The position numbers and the translations under genes are program-made. Below the pieces are notes generated by a model. That model was not told the DNA's origin, made no database searches, and saw only the letters and a program-made list of their open reading frames with translations. Of a stretch of 16,633 nucleotides of DNA, positions 15,450 to 16,633 are shown one piece after another; the first letter of the stretch is position 1, and every line of letters starts with the position of its first letter. Origin of the DNA: Chloroflexota bacterium (GTDB lineage Bacteria; Chloroflexota; Anaerolineae; Anaerolineales; Anaerolineaceae). The stretch lies in the NCBI GenBank assembly GCA_029777225.1, contig JAKOSR010000145.1, forward strand, positions 1 through 16,633, written 5' to 3'.

Positions 15450-16633
15450 TCGCACTCCTTCCGAGATTCCAATTCCTGAGCCAGAAGGGCACTCAGTTGG
15501 GGGCCTTTGCCCGCGGAGAGAACCAAAACGACATCATTGCGGGTGGTTTCCGCGGCAATGGTCTTGGCGAGCTGCTGGAAATCCGGGATGTAGGCGGCCT
15601 TTGAGCCGAGTTCATCCGAGATTACCTGGGGCGTGAAGCCGTCATCGGCTTCACGGGCGGCGTAAATACGTGAGACCATCACTCGGTCGGCAAAGTCCAG
15701 AGCCTGGACGAACTCCGCGCGCATCCTTTCCGTACGGCTGAAGGTGTGCGGCTCCCACACGACCCAGAGAGTACGGTTCGGATACGCGTCCCGGGCAGCT
15801 GAGAGGGTGGCGCGCACCTGGGTGGGATGGTGCGCGTAGTCGTTGATGATAGTGACGCCAGCGTTTTCGTACACTTTTTCGAAGCGGCGCTCTGTGCCCT
15901 GGAAGCTGGCCAGGGCTTCTTCGTGGCCGGCCAGGTCAAAGCCCTGCAGGTGCAGGGAGGCCAGGGCAGCAGTAGCGTTCAGGATGTTATGTCGGCCGGC
16001 GAGACCCAGGCGATAGTTACCCAGGGAACGGAGCGCGTTCTCGTCCAGCTGACGGATGATTTCGAAGTTGGAGGCCTCACCGTCCCAGGCGCAATGGGTG
16101 GCCACAAAGGTGTTTTGCAGTCCGAAACCGTAGGTGAAAACGTCGACACCAGGAAGGTCCAGCTGGCCAAGCAGCGTTTGGACACCCGCGTCGTCCCCAC
16201 ACAGGAGGGCGATGCCGCCCGGGCGGGTTTTTGCCAGAAACTGATGGAAGGTGGAGAGGTAAACCTCGGGTGTGGGGAAGAAATCGGGGTGGTCGTGTTC
16301 GATGTTGGTGACAATGCTCAGCGTTGGGGAGAGGCCCAGGAACATATTGTCGTATTCGTCCGCTTCAATCACAAAATACTGGTCGTTGCCGGCATGTGCG
16401 TTGCAGCCCAGGCCTTTGACCTCGGCCCCCAGGATGAAGCTGGGGTCGGCACCGAGGCTGCGGAGCAAGCTAACAAGCATGCCTGTGGTGGTGGTTTTGC
16501 CATGCGAGCCACTGATGGCGAGCAAGGTGCGGTCTTCGATGACCTGGGAGAGAAATTCGGCGCGTTTGAGTACCGGGATGCCGGCCTCTCTCGCGGCCCG
16601 GACCTCGGGGTCATCATCCTTGACGGCTGAAGA
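15446..16633 (-). CDS. murC: UDP-N-acetylmuramate--L-alanine ligase, 5' end outside window
   Basis: Adds L-alanine to UDP-MurNAc with ATP, the first amino acid of the peptidoglycan stem. The frame is open to the window edge (beginning SSAVKDDDPEVRAAREAG, typical of MurC), so the start is not visible. 395 residues are seen and roughly 60-80 N-terminal residues are missing. The P-loop is GSHGKTTTT (visible 42-50), where most MurC have GTHGKTTT. EADEYDNMFL and NIEHDHPDFFPT provide the metal and carbamate region, GRHNILNATAA is the ligase core, GTERRFE the linker, and WEPHTFSRT and DYAHHPTQ are MurC hallmarks. DYAHHP and the place in the dcw block argue for MurC over the recycling ligase Mpl. Its TGA overlaps the murB ATG. 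Confidence 0.95.
   Translation of the reverse strand, partial: SSAVKDDDPEVRAAREAGIPVLKRAEFLSQVIEDRTLLAISGSHGKTTTTGMLVSLLRSLGADPSFILGAEVKGLGCNAHAGNDQYFVIEADEYDNMFLGLSPTLSIVTNIEHDHPDFFPTPEVYLSTFHQFLAKTRPGGIALLCGDDAGVQTLLGQLDLPGVDVFTYGFGLQNTFVATHCAWDGEASNFEIIRQLDENALRSLGNYRLGLAGRHNILNATAALASLHLQGFDLAGHEEALASFQGTERRFEKVYENAGVTIINDYAHHPTQVRATLSAARDAYPNRTLWVVWEPHTFSRTERMRAEFVQALDFADRVMVSRIYAAREADDGFTPQVISDELGSKAAYIPDFQQLAKTIAAETTRNDVVLVLSAGKGPQLSALLAQELESRKECE
15455..15460 (-). promoter_or_regulatory. Ribosome binding site that fixes the murB start
   Basis: AAGGAG on the minus strand, inside the last codons of murC, five bases from ATG 15449. That ATG overlaps the murC TGA as ATGA, a classic coupling junction. 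Confidence 0.8.

Overview
The window looks like a piece of core chromosome from a bacterium with a peptidoglycan wall and FtsZ-based division. The proteins most resemble Chloroflexota of the class Anaerolineae. This placement rests on recognising protein styles (a cyclic-2,3-diphosphoglycerate-synthase-like protein, a B12-dependent class II ribonucleotide reductase next to nrdR, a MurC with EADEYD) and was not tested by any search. I see no mobile element, CRISPR array, tRNA or rRNA. Codon and base use appear even throughout.

Layout. (1) Bases 1-2413, plus strand: the 3' part of argS, then a cyclic 2,3-diphosphoglycerate synthase-like P-loop protein, closed by a perfect hairpin terminator. 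(2) 2513-3772, plus: obgE. It converges on the next operon across a hairpin whose U-tract lies on the minus side. (3) 7661 down to 3921, minus: nrdR - nrdJ - deoxynucleoside kinase, a compact deoxynucleotide-supply operon. Its promoter region carries two NrdR-box-like palindromes with centres exactly 31 bp apart. (4) 8046-9782, plus: a lone ptsI (enzyme I), divergent from nrdR and ended by a strong terminator. (5) 16633 down to 9967, minus: a division and cell-wall (dcw) block murC - murB - ddl - ftsQ - ftsA - ftsZ. The first genes are stitched together by stop/start overlaps.

How the genes work together. MurC, MurB and Ddl make peptidoglycan precursors. FtsQ, FtsA and FtsZ build the divisome in the same transcript. 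NrdJ reduces ribonucleotides, the kinase salvages deoxynucleosides, and NrdR probably represses all three genes according to its bound nucleotide. ObgE and ArgS serve ribosome assembly and translation. Three start codons in the dcw block (murB, ddl, ftsQ) were chosen from Shine-Dalgarno position and differ from the longest open frames.

No convincing new multi-gene system is present. The points most worth a second look are the cDPG-synthase-like protein of unknown bacterial role, the paired NrdR boxes, and the coupling of a salvage kinase to a class II reductase.
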